DNA of 64,000 bases from Bradyrhizobium sp. CSA207 (GCF_029051685.1 NZ_JAACFT010000004.1:238755-302754); one strand, 5' to 3'; counted from the stretch's first letter, positions 8,175 to 19,054 are shown. Numbers and translations: made by a program. The notes: a model not told the origin generated them from the sequence alone.

Positions 8175-9794
8175 ATGCGTTTCGCATCATTCAGGCTGGC
8201 GTCTTGTGTCGTCGCCACCGCCGCATTGCTGCTCGTCGCCAACGCGCCTGCGCAGGCGCAAACCAGGGCGGAGACGCTGCGCTATGTGACCGGCGCATCC
8301 GTCAACACGCTCGATCCCAACATTCCCGGCTCGACCCGCGAGTCCTTTGCGCTGAGCATGAGCACCTATGACCGGCTGGTGGCATTTGGCCGCAAGCAAC
8401 TCAACGGCAAATGGGTGTTCGATCTCGACAAGATCACGGGCGAGCTCGCGGAATCCTACGACGTCAGTCCCGATGGCCTGAAGCTCACCTTCCGCCTGCG
8501 CAAGGATGCCAAATTCCAGGACGGCTCGCCGGTGACGGCCGAGGACGTGAAATGGTCGCTCGACCGCTGCGTCACCGCGCCGATCCTCGGCAAGGCGCAG
8601 CTCCTGACGGGATCGTTGACCTCCGCCGACCAATTCAAGGTGATCGATCCCGTCACCATCGAGGTGACGTTGCCGAAGCCCGACAAGCTGGCGCTGCCCA
8701 ATCTTGCCACCGTCTATCCGATGATCATCAACTCCAAGGTGGCGAAGGAGCATGCGACGACGGATGATCCCTGGGCCACCGCCTGGCTGAAGGAGCATGC
8801 CGCCGGCAGCGGCGCTTATGTGGTCGAGACCTTCAAGCCGGGCGAGCAGGTCATCCTCAAGCGCAGCGAGGACTGGAATCGCGGCTCGCCCGACAAGCCG
8901 GCCTTCTTCAAGCGCGTGATCGTGCAGTCTGTGCCGGAGCCCGCGACCCGCGCCAACCTGGTTGAGCGCGGCGATGCCGATCTGGTGCTCGATCTCCAGG
9001 CCAGCGACGTGCAGTCGCTCGAAGCCAAGGGCAAGCTCAAGGTGGTCTCCACGCCGCAATACAATGCGATCACGTTCGTGTCGATGAACAACCAGATCCC
9101 GCCCTTCGACAACGTCAACGTCCGCCGCGCCATCGCCTTCGCGCTGCCCTATGACGACATGTTCAAGGCCGCATTGTTCGGCCGCGGCTCGCCGCTGTTC
9201 GGGGCGACCTGGCCGGACGGCAAGCCGCTGACCGGCATCTATCCATTCCAGGCGCCGGTGAAGATCGATCTCGACAAGGCGCGGGAATATCTCAAGGCCG
9301 CGGGCCTTCCCGAGGGCTTCTCGACCACCTTCAGCTTCAACGTCGGTCAGGCCTCGACTGCGGAGCCGATGGCGGCCCTCGTGAAGGAGTCGCTTGCCAA
9401 GATCGGGATCAAGGTCGACATCCAGAAGCTGCCGGATGCGCAGATGTCGACGCAGATCAACGAGAAGAAGCTGCCCTTGTTCACCGAAGGCATCGTCGCC
9501 TGGCTGCCTTCGACGGATTATTTCTACCGCAACTTCTACACCGGCAATCAGCGCTGGAACTACAGCTCGATCAACAATCCTGAATTGGCTGCGATCGCGC
9601 AGGAAGCCCGCTTCGAGCCGGACAAGGCCAAGTACGAGGAGGACGGCCGCAAGCTCAATGCGATCCACTTCAGCGAGATGCCGCAGATCCCGCTGTGGCA
9701 GCCCAACCAGGATGCAGTGATGGCCTCCTCGATCGAGGGCTACACCTACGAATTTCACCGCCAGGTCGACTACCGCGATGTCAGCCGCAAGTGA
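8175..9794 (+). CDS. ABC transporter substrate-binding protein, peptide/nickel type (system 1)
   Basis: A 539-residue periplasmic solute-binding protein of family 5 (DppA/OppA-like). An N-terminal Sec signal peptide is visible (MRFASFRLASCVV..., hydrophobic core residues 8-22, likely cleavage after AQAQ near residue 29). Family hallmarks include ETLRYVTGASVNTLDPN, LAESYDVSPDGLKLTFRLR and the EDVKWSLDR box. The frame is open further upstream, but the ATG at 8175 has a GGGGA ribosome site and starts the signal peptide. It is first in a four-gene transporter operon and delivers ligand to the permeases at 9826-11702. Neighbouring hydantoinase genes hint at N-carbamoyl compounds, hydantoins or peptides as ligand; this is inference. 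Confidence 0.92.
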   Translation: MRFASFRLASCVVATAALLLVANAPAQAQTRAETLRYVTGASVNTLDPNIPGSTRESFALSMSTYDRLVAFGRKQLNGKWVFDLDKITGELAESYDVSPDGLKLTFRLRKDAKFQDGSPVTAEDVKWSLDRCVTAPILGKAQLLTGSLTSADQFKVIDPVTIEVTLPKPDKLALPNLATVYPMIINSKVAKEHATTDDPWATAWLKEHAAGSGAYVVETFKPGEQVILKRSEDWNRGSPDKPAFFKRVIVQSVPEPATRANLVERGDADLVLDLQASDVQSLEAKGKLKVVSTPQYNAITFVSMNNQIPPFDNVNVRRAIAFALPYDDMFKAALFGRGSPLFGATWPDGKPLTGIYPFQAPVKIDLDKAREYLKAAGLPEGFSTTFSFNVGQASTAEPMAALVKESLAKIGIKVDIQKLPDAQMSTQINEKKLPLFTEGIVAWLPSTDYFYRNFYTGNQRWNYSSINNPELAAIAQEARFEPDKAKYEEDGRKLNAIHFSEMPQIPLWQPNQDAVMASSIEGYTYEFHRQVDYRDVSRK

Positions 9795-9825
9795 CATCCG
9801 CAAGCGCAAGGAGCTCTTAGAGTTG

Positions 9826-10857
9826 ATGACCGGCCTTGGCGCAACGATGGTGCGGGCGGGCAGGCGGCTTCTGTCGTCGCTGCCGGCATTGTTCGGCGTG
9901 CTGGTCTTCACTTTTCTCCTGATGCGCGTCCTGCCCGGGGACCCCGCGGTGTTCTTTGCCTCGGGACCCAATGCCGGCAAGGAGGAGATCGAACAGATCC
10001 GCAAGCAGATGGGCCTCAACAAGTCGGTGCCGGAGCAGCTTGTGTTCTATCTCTCCGATATCGGCCACGGCAATCTCGGCCGCTCCATGATGACCGGGCA
10101 GCCGGTGCTCAAGGATCTGCGGGAGCGGCTGCCGGCTTCGCTCGAGCTTACCTTCACCGCGCTGTTGATTGCCCTCGTTGCGGCCGTGCCGCTCGGCGTG
10201 CTCGCGGCGCTGCGGCCGGGCTCGCTCGTCGATCACGGTGTGCGGATGTTCTGCGCGCTCGGCGTCTGCGTCCCGACCTTCGTCTCGGGCCTGTTGCTGA
10301 TTTACGTCTTCTACTACCTGCTCGGGTTTGCGCCCGATCCGACCGGGCGGATCGATGTCTTCACCTCGCTGCCGCCGCAGCGCACCGGATTCCTCTCGAT
10401 CGACTTCCTGCTCGCCGGGGACATCGACGGCTGGTGGGCGGCCTGCAAGCAATTGATCCTGCCGGCGGTGAGCATGGCGCTGTTCGTCATCGCGCCATTG
10501 GCGCGGATCACGCGGGCCTCGATGCTGGTCTCGCTCGGCAGCGATTTCGTGCGCACCGCGCGCTCGGTCGGGTTGTCCTGGCGCAAGGTGGTCGTCACCT
10601 ATGCGCTGCGCAACGCCATCCTGCCCGTCATCACCATCGCGGGCATCGTGTTCTCGACCATGTTAGGCGCCAATGTCCTGGTGGAGAAAGTTTTCTCCTG
10701 GCCGGGCGTCGCCTCCTACGCGCTCGACGCGCTGCTGTCCTCGGATTATGCGCCGGTGCAGGGCTTCGTGCTGCTGATGGCGAGCGTATTCGTGCTGGTC
10801 AATCTGATCGTCGATATCTGCTATGGCATCGCCGATCCCAGGGTGTCGATCGAATGA
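9826..10857 (+). CDS. ABC transporter permease, DppB type (system 1)
   Basis: An inner-membrane permease of about 343 residues with the DppB/OppB layout. It has a first membrane span at the N-terminus (SLPALFGVLVFTFLLMRVLPGD), a periplasmic segment, then five more spans. The cytoplasmic EAA loop that docks the ATPase is seen around DFVRTARSVGLSWRKVV. A start at 9778 is also possible and would overlap the binding-protein gene by 17 nt; I prefer ATG 9826 because the first span then follows a short basic N-terminus, as in the family. It overlaps the next permease by ATGA, so translation is coupled. Confidence 0.88.
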   Translation: MTGLGATMVRAGRRLLSSLPALFGVLVFTFLLMRVLPGDPAVFFASGPNAGKEEIEQIRKQMGLNKSVPEQLVFYLSDIGHGNLGRSMMTGQPVLKDLRERLPASLELTFTALLIALVAAVPLGVLAALRPGSLVDHGVRMFCALGVCVPTFVSGLLLIYVFYYLLGFAPDPTGRIDVFTSLPPQRTGFLSIDFLLAGDIDGWWAACKQLILPAVSMALFVIAPLARITRASMLVSLGSDFVRTARSVGLSWRKVVVTYALRNAILPVITIAGIVFSTMLGANVLVEKVFSWPGVASYALDALLSSDYAPVQGFVLLMASVFVLVNLIVDICYGIADPRVSIE

Positions 10858-11702
10858 CCGGCGCAACCCTTCGGCACTCGATCTGGATCCTGCGCGGAAA
10901 CCCGCTCACCGGCATCGCCGCAGCCGGCGTTCTCCTGTTCATCCTGGTCGCGATTTTCGGGCCGTGGATCGTGCCCTATGATCCCGTGGTCTCGAATGTG
11001 TCGCAGGCGCTGCTGCCGCCGAGTGCAGCCCATATCGGCGGTACGGATCAACTTGGACGCGACGTGTTCAGCCGCCTCGTCATCGCGGCGCGGCTAGACC
11101 TTGCGATTGCGGTCTCCGCGGTCGGCATTTCCTTCGTGCTCGGCGCCGTCATCGGCTCGTTCTGCGGCTATGCGGGCGGCAAGCTCGACCGCGCGGTCGG
11201 CCGCTTCGTCGACGTGATGATGGCTTTTCCGCTGTTCGTGCTGGCGATGGCGATGGTCGCCGCGCTGGGAAACCGGATCGAGAACATCGTGATTGCGACC
11301 GCGATCATCAATCTGCCGTTCTACATCCGGTTCGCTCGGGCGGAGGTCAACGTCCGGCGCAACGTCGGCTGGGTCGAGGCCGCGCGCGCCTGCGGCGAAA
11401 GCCATTTCTCGGTGGTGCTGCGCTTCCTGCTTCCGAACATCCTGCCGGCGATGGCGGTGCAGATTTCGCTCAATCTCGGCTGGGCGATCCTGAACGCGGC
11501 CGGCCTCTCCTTCATCGGTCTTGGCGTCAAGCCGCCGACGCCGGAATGGGGCATCATGGTCGCGGAAGGCGCGCGCTTCATCTCGACCGGGCGATGGTGG
11601 CTGGTGGCGTTTCCGGGCCTGGCACTGATGATGGCGGTGCTGTGCTTCAACCTGCTTGGGGACGGGATGCGGGACATTCTCGACCCGCGTATGCGGACAT
11701 GA
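10854..11702 (+). CDS. ABC transporter permease, DppC type (system 1)
   Basis: A 282-residue inner-membrane permease. The N-terminal span (GIAAAGVLLFILVAIFGPW) is followed by the DppC signature PYDPVVSN...HIGGTDQLGRDVFSRL, and later by the EAA loop VNVRRNVGWVEAARACGESH. The C-terminus LLGDGMRDILDPRMRT is characteristic of DppC/OppC. It forms a heterodimer with the DppB-type permease encoded just upstream. The ATG overlaps the previous stop, and its own stop overlaps the start of the ATPase gene (ATGA in both cases). Confidence 0.92.
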   Translation: MTGATLRHSIWILRGNPLTGIAAAGVLLFILVAIFGPWIVPYDPVVSNVSQALLPPSAAHIGGTDQLGRDVFSRLVIAARLDLAIAVSAVGISFVLGAVIGSFCGYAGGKLDRAVGRFVDVMMAFPLFVLAMAMVAALGNRIENIVIATAIINLPFYIRFARAEVNVRRNVGWVEAARACGESHFSVVLRFLLPNILPAMAVQISLNLGWAILNAAGLSFIGLGVKPPTPEWGIMVAEGARFISTGRWWLVAFPGLALMMAVLCFNLLGDGMRDILDPRMRT

Positions 11703-13369
11703 GCGCGACCCTGCTCAGGATCGACGACCTCCACGTCTCGTTCTCGACGCGGCGCGGAATGGTCGAGGCCGTGCGCGGGGTCACCCTCACGGTCGGGGCC
11801 GGCGAGATGCTCGGTCTCGTCGGCGAGAGTGGTTCGGGCAAATCGGTCACCGGCTTTGCAACGACGCGGCTGCTGGATGCGGCCGGGCGCGTCACTGCCG
11901 GAAAGATCCTGTTTCGCGGGCAGGACGTCACAAAACTTCGGGGTGACGACCTTCGCCAGCTGCAAGGCGCCGCGATGTCGATGATCTTCCAGAACCCGCG
12001 GGCGGCGCTCAATCCGATCCGGGCGATTGGATTGCAGATCGCGGACGCGATCCTGACACACAAGCGGATATCGAAGGACGCCGCGCGCGCCGAGGCGCTC
12101 GAGCTGCTGCGCGCGGTGCAAATCCGCGATCCCGAGACGCGGATGAATGCCTATCCGCATGAGCTCTCCGGCGGCATGTGCCAGCGCGTCATGATTGCGA
12201 TCGCGATTTCCTGCAATCCCGCGCTGTTGATTGCCGACGAGCCGACCACCGGGCTCGACGTTACCACGCAGAAGGTGGTGATGGATCTGTTGGCGGATAT
12301 TGCCGCCGCACGCGGCATGGCGACGATTTTGATCACGCACGACCTCGGTCTTGCAGCGCGCTATTGCCGCCGCATCGCCGTCATGGAGCGCGGCCGTATC
12401 GTCGAGGAGGCAAGCCCGAAAGCCCTGTTTGGTGGCCCGCGGCACGCCTACACCAGGCGCCTGGTCGCGGCTTCACCGACCGCGGTCTCGCGGATCGAGG
12501 ATCTCGTGACGGAGGAGGAGAGGGAGGGTTACGCCGCGATCATCAGCAAGCCCAGGCAGGAGCTCGCGGCAGGCACACCGCCGCTCCTTGAGGTGCGGAA
12601 GCTTGCAAAGCGCTTTGATCAGGGGGCGGCCGCGGTTGCGGATTTCTCCATGACGATGGCCGGCGGCGAAAGCGTCGGGCTCGTCGGCGAATCCGGCTCT
12701 GGCAAGAGCACGACGTCGCGCATGATTTGCCGTCTGATCGATCCGAGCGAAGGCGACATTGTCTTCGACGGACAGTCGATCGGCCACGTCGCGGCGCGCG
12801 ACTTTCACCGCTCGCCCTTCCGCAAAGACATTCAAATGGTCTTCCAGGACCCGAACGAGAGCCTCAACCCGCGCTTCACCGCCTTTGACTGCATCGCCCA
12901 TCCCTTGATGCGGCTTGATGGTCTGCGTGGGGGCGACGAATTGCGCCAGCGGGTGAATGAGTGCGCGGAGCGCGTGGGATTGCCGCTGGATCTCCTGCCG
13001 CGCTTTCCGCACCAGCTCTCCGGCGGCCAGAAGGCCCGTGTCGGGATCGCCCGCGCTATCGCCTGCCGGCCGCGGCTTCTCGTGCTGGACGAGCCGACCG
13101 CCGCGCTCGACGTCTCGGTGCAGGCGGTGGTGCTGCAACTGCTCGACCGCCTGCGGCGCGAGAACGACATCGCGCTATTGTTCGTCAGCCACGATCTCAA
13201 CGTGGTGCGTATGCTGTGCGACCGCACCATCGTGCTCCGCAACGGCGGCATCGTGGAGCAGGGGGAAAGCCGGGCGCTGTTCGACAATCCGAAGACGGAC
13301 TATACGCGCAAGCTGGTCGAGGCGATTCCTCATTTCGAGGCCGGGCCGGCGCTGGCGGCGGCTCTTTGA
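11699..13369 (+). CDS. ABC transporter ATPase with two fused nucleotide-binding domains (system 1)
   Basis: A 556-residue cytoplasmic protein with two complete ABC ATPase domains in tandem, equivalent to DppD plus DppF in one chain. Domain 1 has Walker A GESGSGKS near residue 42 and signature LSGGM. Domain 2, from about residue 295, has a second GESGSGKST, signature LSGGQ and Walker B LLVLDEP. Both carry the histidine switch (ITHDL and VSHDL). The start ATG at 11699 overlaps the permease stop. The fused arrangement resembles GsiA/YejF-type importers and contrasts with the separate ATPases of the second transporter downstream. About 140 nt of non-coding DNA follows. Confidence 0.93.
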   Translation: MSATLLRIDDLHVSFSTRRGMVEAVRGVTLTVGAGEMLGLVGESGSGKSVTGFATTRLLDAAGRVTAGKILFRGQDVTKLRGDDLRQLQGAAMSMIFQNPRAALNPIRAIGLQIADAILTHKRISKDAARAEALELLRAVQIRDPETRMNAYPHELSGGMCQRVMIAIAISCNPALLIADEPTTGLDVTTQKVVMDLLADIAAARGMATILITHDLGLAARYCRRIAVMERGRIVEEASPKALFGGPRHAYTRRLVAASPTAVSRIEDLVTEEEREGYAAIISKPRQELAAGTPPLLEVRKLAKRFDQGAAAVADFSMTMAGGESVGLVGESGSGKSTTSRMICRLIDPSEGDIVFDGQSIGHVAARDFHRSPFRKDIQMVFQDPNESLNPRFTAFDCIAHPLMRLDGLRGGDELRQRVNECAERVGLPLDLLPRFPHQLSGGQKARVGIARAIACRPRLLVLDEPTAALDVSVQAVVLQLLDRLRRENDIALLFVSHDLNVVRMLCDRTIVLRNGGIVEQGESRALFDNPKTDYTRKLVEAIPHFEAGPALAAAL

Positions 13370-13422
13370 TATCGGAGTGCCGCAGAAATCAGACCAGTTC
13401 CTGCTGGCGAAGGTCCGGTTAG

Positions 13423-13438
13423 TGGCACACCATTTGCA
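13423..13438 (+). promoter_or_regulatory. Candidate sigma-54 (-24/-12) promoter
   Basis: TGGCAC, five bases, then TTGCA: a full match to the core sigma-54 consensus. The GG (13424-13425) and GC (13436-13437) have exactly 10 bases between them. It lies in the 141-nt gap between the two transporters. The predicted start, near 13449, would give a leader of about 62 nt before the ATG at 13511. It is the better of two such elements in this block, and both sit before a binding-protein gene. Confidence 0.72.
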
Positions 13439-13510
13439 CGCTAATGGGCTCGGTTTCACCTGCCCTTGGCCAACGAACGGCCGGCATCACGACATTATTG
13501 GGAGGACTTC

Positions 13511-15115
13511 ATGGATCGCAGGACCATATTGAAGGGACTGGCTGGCGCGGGCGGGCTGGCGCTGACGGGTGGCCTCTCGGCTCCTGCGCTTTCGCAAGGT
13601 GCGGCGGCCCGCACCTTGCGTTTCGTGCCGCAGGCCAACCTCGCCAATTTCGATCCGATCTGGGGTACGCAATACGTCGTGCGCAACGCCGCCGCGATGG
13701 TCTGGGACACGCTCTACGGCATCGATTCCTCGTTCCAGCCGCAGCGGCAGATGGTCGAATCCGAGGAAGTGACGGACGACGGCACGACCTGGACGTTCAA
13801 GCTGCGGCCGGGACTCAAATTCCACGACGGCGAGCCGGTGCTGAGCAAAGATGTCGTCGCGAGCCTGACGCGCTGGTCGGCGCGCGACCCGATGGGCCTG
13901 ATGCTTAAGGCGCTCCAGCAGGAGCTCACCGCCGTCGACGACCGTACCTTCAAATGGGTGCTGAAGCAGCCCTTTCCGAAAATGCTGTTCGCGCTGGGCA
14001 AGAACAACTCGCCATGCGCCTTCATCATGCCGGAGCGCATCGCGCAGACCGACCCGTTCAAGCAGATCTCGGATTATATCGGCTCCGGCCCACTGAAGTT
14101 CGTCAAGAGCGAATGGGTCCCCGGCGCAAAAGCCGTGTTCGAGAAATTCGCGGACTATGTGCCGCGGCAGGAGAAGCCGTCGTGGCTCGCCGGCGGCAAG
14201 CAGATGATGATCGATCGCGTCGAATGGGTGATCATGCCGGATCCGGCGACCGCGGCAGCCGCGTTGCAGAACGGCGAGATCGACTGGTGGGAGAACCCGA
14301 TCGCAGATCTCGTTCCGGTCCTGAAGAAGAACAAGAATATCAGCGTCGATATCGGCGATCCCCTCGGCAATATCGGCTCGTTCCGCATGAATTTCCTGTA
14401 TCCGCCCTTTAACGACGTCAAGGCGCGGCGCGCGGTGCTGATGGCGCTCAGCCAGGAAGACTACATGCGCGCGATCGTCGGCGACGACAATTCACTCTGG
14501 AAGCCGCTGCCGGGCTATTTTACGCCGGACACGCCGCTTTACACCGAAGTGGGTGGCGAGATCCTGAAGGGCAAGCGCGATCTCGACGCGGCCAAGAAGC
14601 TGCTCGCCGAGAGCGGCTATTCCGGCCAGCCGGTGACGTGCCTTGTCGCGCAGGATCAGCCGATCACCAAGGCGATGGGCGACGTGACCGCGGACCTTCT
14701 CAAGAGGCTCGGCATGAACGTCGACTTCGTGGCGACGGACTGGGGCACGGTCGGCTCCCGCCGCGCGCAGAAGACACCGCCCGGACAGGGCGGCTGGAAC
14801 ATGTTCCACACCTGGCATGCGGGTGCGGATTGCGTCAATCCGGCACCGTACACCGCCATTCGTGCCAATGGTGACAAGGCCTGGTTCGGCTGGCCCACCA
14901 GCTCCGGCACGGAGAAGGAAGTCACGTCCTGGTTCGAGGCCAAGAACCTCGACGAGGAGAAGGCCGCCATCGGTCGTCTTAACAAGGCGGCGATGGATGA
15001 TGTCGTCTACGCCCCGACCGGCTTCTTCCTGGGCTACACCGCGTGGCGCAAGAACGTCTCCGGCGTTGCCAAGGGACCGGTCCCCTTGTTCTGGAACGTG
15101 ACGAAGTCGGCATGA
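13511..15115 (+). CDS. ABC transporter substrate-binding protein, peptide/nickel type (system 2)
   Basis: A 534-residue periplasmic family-5 binding protein. The N-terminus MDRRTILKGLAGAGG has a twin-arginine pattern followed by a hydrophobic stretch and a likely cleavage near SAPALSQGAA, so Tat export is probable; system 1 uses a Sec-type signal instead. Family boxes include TFKLRPGLKFHDGEPV and SGPLKFVKSEW. The ATG at 13511 follows a GGGAGGA ribosome site, and upstream in-frame codons are not needed. It heads a five-gene importer operon. Its ligand differs from system 1, judging by low similarity, but cannot be named. Confidence 0.92.
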   Translation: MDRRTILKGLAGAGGLALTGGLSAPALSQGAAARTLRFVPQANLANFDPIWGTQYVVRNAAAMVWDTLYGIDSSFQPQRQMVESEEVTDDGTTWTFKLRPGLKFHDGEPVLSKDVVASLTRWSARDPMGLMLKALQQELTAVDDRTFKWVLKQPFPKMLFALGKNNSPCAFIMPERIAQTDPFKQISDYIGSGPLKFVKSEWVPGAKAVFEKFADYVPRQEKPSWLAGGKQMMIDRVEWVIMPDPATAAAALQNGEIDWWENPIADLVPVLKKNKNISVDIGDPLGNIGSFRMNFLYPPFNDVKARRAVLMALSQEDYMRAIVGDDNSLWKPLPGYFTPDTPLYTEVGGEILKGKRDLDAAKKLLAESGYSGQPVTCLVAQDQPITKAMGDVTADLLKRLGMNVDFVATDWGTVGSRRAQKTPPGQGGWNMFHTWHAGADCVNPAPYTAIRANGDKAWFGWPTSSGTEKEVTSWFEAKNLDEEKAAIGRLNKAAMDDVVYAPTGFFLGYTAWRKNVSGVAKGPVPLFWNVTKSA

Positions 15116-15132
15116 TCGCGCGCTGAAGCCAG

Positions 15133-16074
15133 ATGCTCTCTTACATCCTCCGGCGCATCGTCTCGACCTTGCCAGTGATGGCAATCGTCGCGTTGTTCGT
15201 GTTCAGCCTGCTCTACATCGCGCCGGGTGATCCGGCCGTGGTGATCGCGGGCGATCAGGCGAGCCCGGAGGATGTGGAGCGCATTCGCCAGAGCCTCGGC
15301 CTCGACCGGCCCTTCCTGATCCAGTTCGGAAGCTGGGTCTGGCGCATCCTGCACGGCGATCTCGGCACCTCGATCTTCACCAACCTGCCGGTCTCGACGA
15401 TGATCGGGCAGCGTCTTGGACCGACGCTGTCGCTGATGATGGTCACGCTTCTGCTCACGATCGTGGTCGCGGTGCCGCTCGGCGTCGTGGCGGCGTGGAA
15501 GGCCGGCAGCCTGATCGACCGTGTCATCATGGGCTTTGCCGTGTTCGGCTTCTCGCTGCCCGTCTTCGTGGTCGGTTACATGCTCGCCTACATCTTCGCG
15601 CTCGAACTGGAATGGCTTCCGGTGCAGGGCTATACGCCGCTCGCGCAAGGCTTCTGGCCGTGGCTCGAGAACCTGATCCTGCCGGCGATCGCGCTCGGTT
15701 GCGTCTACATCGCGCTGATCGCGCGGATCACCCGCGCCACCATGCTCGAAGTGCTTCAACAGGACTATATCCGCACCGCACGCGCCAAGGGCCTCGGGCA
15801 GGGCGGCATCCTGTTCGTCCACGCGCTGAAGAACGCGGCGGTGCCGATCGTCACGGTGATCGGGATCGGCATCGCGCTCCTGATCGGCGGCGCGGTGGTG
15901 ACCGAAAGCGTGTTCGCGATTCCCGGTCTTGGCCGGCTCACGATCGATGCGATCCTGCGCCGCGATTATCCTGTGATTCAGGGCATCGTGCTGCTGTTCA
16001 GCTTCGTCTACGTTCTCGTCAATCTGATGATCGACGTCATCTATACGCTCGTTGACCCGAGGATCCGCTATTGA
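15133..16074 (+). CDS. ABC transporter permease, DppB type (system 2)
   Basis: A 313-residue membrane protein with the full DppB pattern. It has an N-terminal span (TLPVMAIVALFVFSLLYIAP), the GDPAVVIAGDQASPE segment, five further spans, and the EAA loop QDYIRTARAKGLGQGGILF. The C-terminus [19 protein letters not shown] is the standard end of the family. It begins 17 nt after the binding-protein stop, and its stop overlaps the TTG start of the next permease. Confidence 0.93.
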   Translation: MLSYILRRIVSTLPVMAIVALFVFSLLYIAPGDPAVVIAGDQASPEDVERIRQSLGLDRPFLIQFGSWVWRILHGDLGTSIFTNLPVSTMIGQRLGPTLSLMMVTLLLTIVVAVPLGVVAAWKAGSLIDRVIMGFAVFGFSLPVFVVGYMLAYIFALELEWLPVQGYTPLAQGFWPWLENLILPAIALGCVYIALIARITRATMLEVLQQDYIRTARAKGLGQGGILFVHALKNAAVPIVTVIGIGIALLIGGAVVTESVFAIPGLGRLTIDAILRRDYPVIQGIVLLFSFVYVLVNLMIDVIYTLVDPRIRY

Positions 16075-16994
16075 CCGATACGACCGTCAACCCGCAATCG
16101 CTTCCGGCCGGCTTCGTCGTCGCGCCGCAACTGCCCGAGATCTTTCGGCCGGTCGTCATCCGTCGTGGCCTGGTAGGGTTGCTGCGGGGCCATCCGACGG
16201 TTGCGATCGGCGGCGCGCTGCTGCTGACGCTCGTCCTGATCGCAGTCTTCGCGCCCTATCTCGGAACAGTCGATCCGACCGCGCTCGCGCCCGCCAAGCG
16301 CACCCGCGCGCCGTCGGCGGATTTCTGGTTCGGCTCCGACGTGCTCGGCCGCGACATCTATTCCCGCGTGCTCTTCGGCGCGCGGGTCTCGCTCACGGTC
16401 GGCCTGTCGGTCGCGATATTCGCGTCCGCGGCGGGTCTTGCCATCGGTATCGTCTCCGGCTTCATCCGCTGGGCCGACGGAATCCTGATGCGGTTCATGG
16501 ACGGATTGATGTCGATCCCGCCGATCCTGCTGGCGATCGCGCTGATGGCGTTGACGCGCGGCAGCGTAGGCAATGTCATCCTGGCGATCACCATCGCCGA
16601 GATCCCGCGCGTCTCGCGCCTCGTGCGCAGCGTGGTGCTGTCGCTGCGCGAGCAGCCCTATGTGGACGCGGCGGTGGCCTGCGGCACGCGTACGCCGATG
16701 ATCATCCTGCGCCATATCCTGCCTAACACGGTTGCGCCCATGCTGGTGCAGGCGACCTATATCTGCGCCAGCGCCATGATCACGGAGGCGATCCTGTCCT
16801 TCATCGGTGCCGGCACGCCGCCGACCATCCCGTCCTGGGGCAACATCATGGCCGAAGGCCGCGCGCTGTGGCAGGTCAAGCCCTACATCGTGTTCTTCCC
16901 GGCAGCCTTCCTGTCGGTCACCGTGCTCGCCGTGAATTTGCTCGGCGATGGTCTTCGCGATGCGCTCGATCCGCGCATGGCCAAGAGCCTCTAG
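16071..16994 (+). CDS. ABC transporter permease, DppC type (system 2)
   Basis: A 307-residue inner-membrane permease. It has a longer N-terminal cytoplasmic tail (about 45 residues) than usual, then a membrane span ([17 protein letters not shown]) and the DppC motif [19 protein letters not shown]. The EAA loop is seen at [17 protein letters not shown], and the protein ends [18 protein letters not shown]. The start codon is TTG at 16071, within a TTGA overlap with the preceding stop, which implies translational coupling. It pairs with the DppB-type subunit. Confidence 0.92.
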   Translation: MTDTTVNPQSLPAGFVVAPQLPEIFRPVVIRRGLVGLLRGHPTVAIGGALLLTLVLIAVFAPYLGTVDPTALAPAKRTRAPSADFWFGSDVLGRDIYSRVLFGARVSLTVGLSVAIFASAAGLAIGIVSGFIRWADGILMRFMDGLMSIPPILLAIALMALTRGSVGNVILAITIAEIPRVSRLVRSVVLSLREQPYVDAAVACGTRTPMIILRHILPNTVAPMLVQATYICASAMITEAILSFIGAGTPPTIPSWGNIMAEGRALWQVKPYIVFFPAAFLSVTVLAVNLLGDGLRDALDPRMAKSL

Positions 16995-17013
16995 TGCCGA
17001 GGGACTGATCGCG

Positions 17014-17999
<986 letters not shown>

Positions 18000-18003
<4 letters not shown>

Positions 18004-18983
18004 GTCCCCCGCTGCTCCAGGTCAACGACCTCAAGAAGCATTTTCCGGTCAAGACCGGCCTGTTCGGCCGCAGGTCCGAATGGGTCTACGCGGTGGACGG
18101 CGTATCCTTTGAGATCGCGCGCGGCGAGACGCTGTCGCTGGTCGGGGAGTCCGGCTGCGGCAAGTCAACGGTCGGCCGTGCCATCCTGCGGCTGTTCGAC
18201 ATCACCTCGGGCCAGGTGATCCTCGATGGCCAGCGTATCGACGACGCCGCGCCGAGCACGATGCGGCAGATGCGCCGCCGCGTTCAGGTGGTGTTCCAGG
18301 ATCCGTTCTCGAGCCTCAATCCCCGGATGCGCGTGCGCGACATCCTGGCCGAGCCGATCCGCAATTTCGGCCTCGCGAAGTCCGCAGCCGATCTCGAGGT
18401 GCGTGTCACGGACCTGATGGACATTGTGCGCCTGCCGCGCGAGGCGCTGAGCCGCAGGCCGCACGAGTTCTCGGGCGGCCAGCGTCAGCGCATCGGCATC
18501 GCACGGGCGCTTGCCGCCGAGCCCGAGCTGATCGTCTGCGACGAGGCGGTCTCGGCGCTCGACGTTTCGGTCAAGGCGCAGATTGTCAATTTGTTGCAGG
18601 ATCTCCAGAACAAGTTCGGTCTTGCGCTGCTGTTCATCAGCCATGATCTTGCGATTGTCGAGCACATGACCCATCGCGTCGCGGTGATGTATCTCGGCAA
18701 GATCGTCGAGGTGGCGCCGCGCCGGGAGATCTTTGCGGCGCCGCGACATCCCTATACCAAGGCGCTGCTCTCCGCGGTGCCGGTGCCCGAGCCTGGTGCC
18801 CAGCGCAATCCCATTATCCTTGGCGGTGACGTGCCAAGCCCGATCAACCCGCCGAGCGGATGCCGTTTCCACACCCGTTGTCCATACGTCTTCGATCGCT
18901 GTCGGACAGAGGAGCCGCAACTTCGTTCCAGTGGGAATGACCAGTGGGTGGCATGCCATCTCGACGCACTGCCGCAGGCTTAG
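18000..18983 (+). CDS. ABC transporter ATPase, DppF type (system 2)
   Basis: A 327-residue ATPase that pairs with the DppD-type protein. Walker A is GESGCGKST, the signature FSGGQ and Walker B LIVCDEA (the usual E-P is E-A-V). The switch is [11 protein letters not shown]. The C-terminal oligopeptide domain carries [14 protein letters not shown] with the typical spaced cysteines. It ends the second importer operon. The next gene starts after 223 nt that contain a nested inverted repeat. Confidence 0.93.
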
Positions 18984-19026
18984 AACTGCGCGGCGTCCTT
19001 GAACTGCGTGGTCGCCGGCGTGGTGG

Positions 19027-19054
19027 CATGCGCGCCGTACGGCGTGTACGCATG
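19027..19054. repeat. Nested inverted repeat between transporter operon and Bug gene
   Basis: Outer arms CATGCG (19027-19032) and CGCATG (19049-19054) enclose a 12-bp perfect palindrome CGCCGTACGGCG (19033-19044), leaving a 4-nt asymmetry (TGTA). It could fold as a hairpin at the 3' end of the transporter mRNA or be a dyad operator for the Bug gene. There is no T-run after it, so it is not a typical intrinsic terminator. No other feature is evident in the 223-nt gap. Confidence 0.45.
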
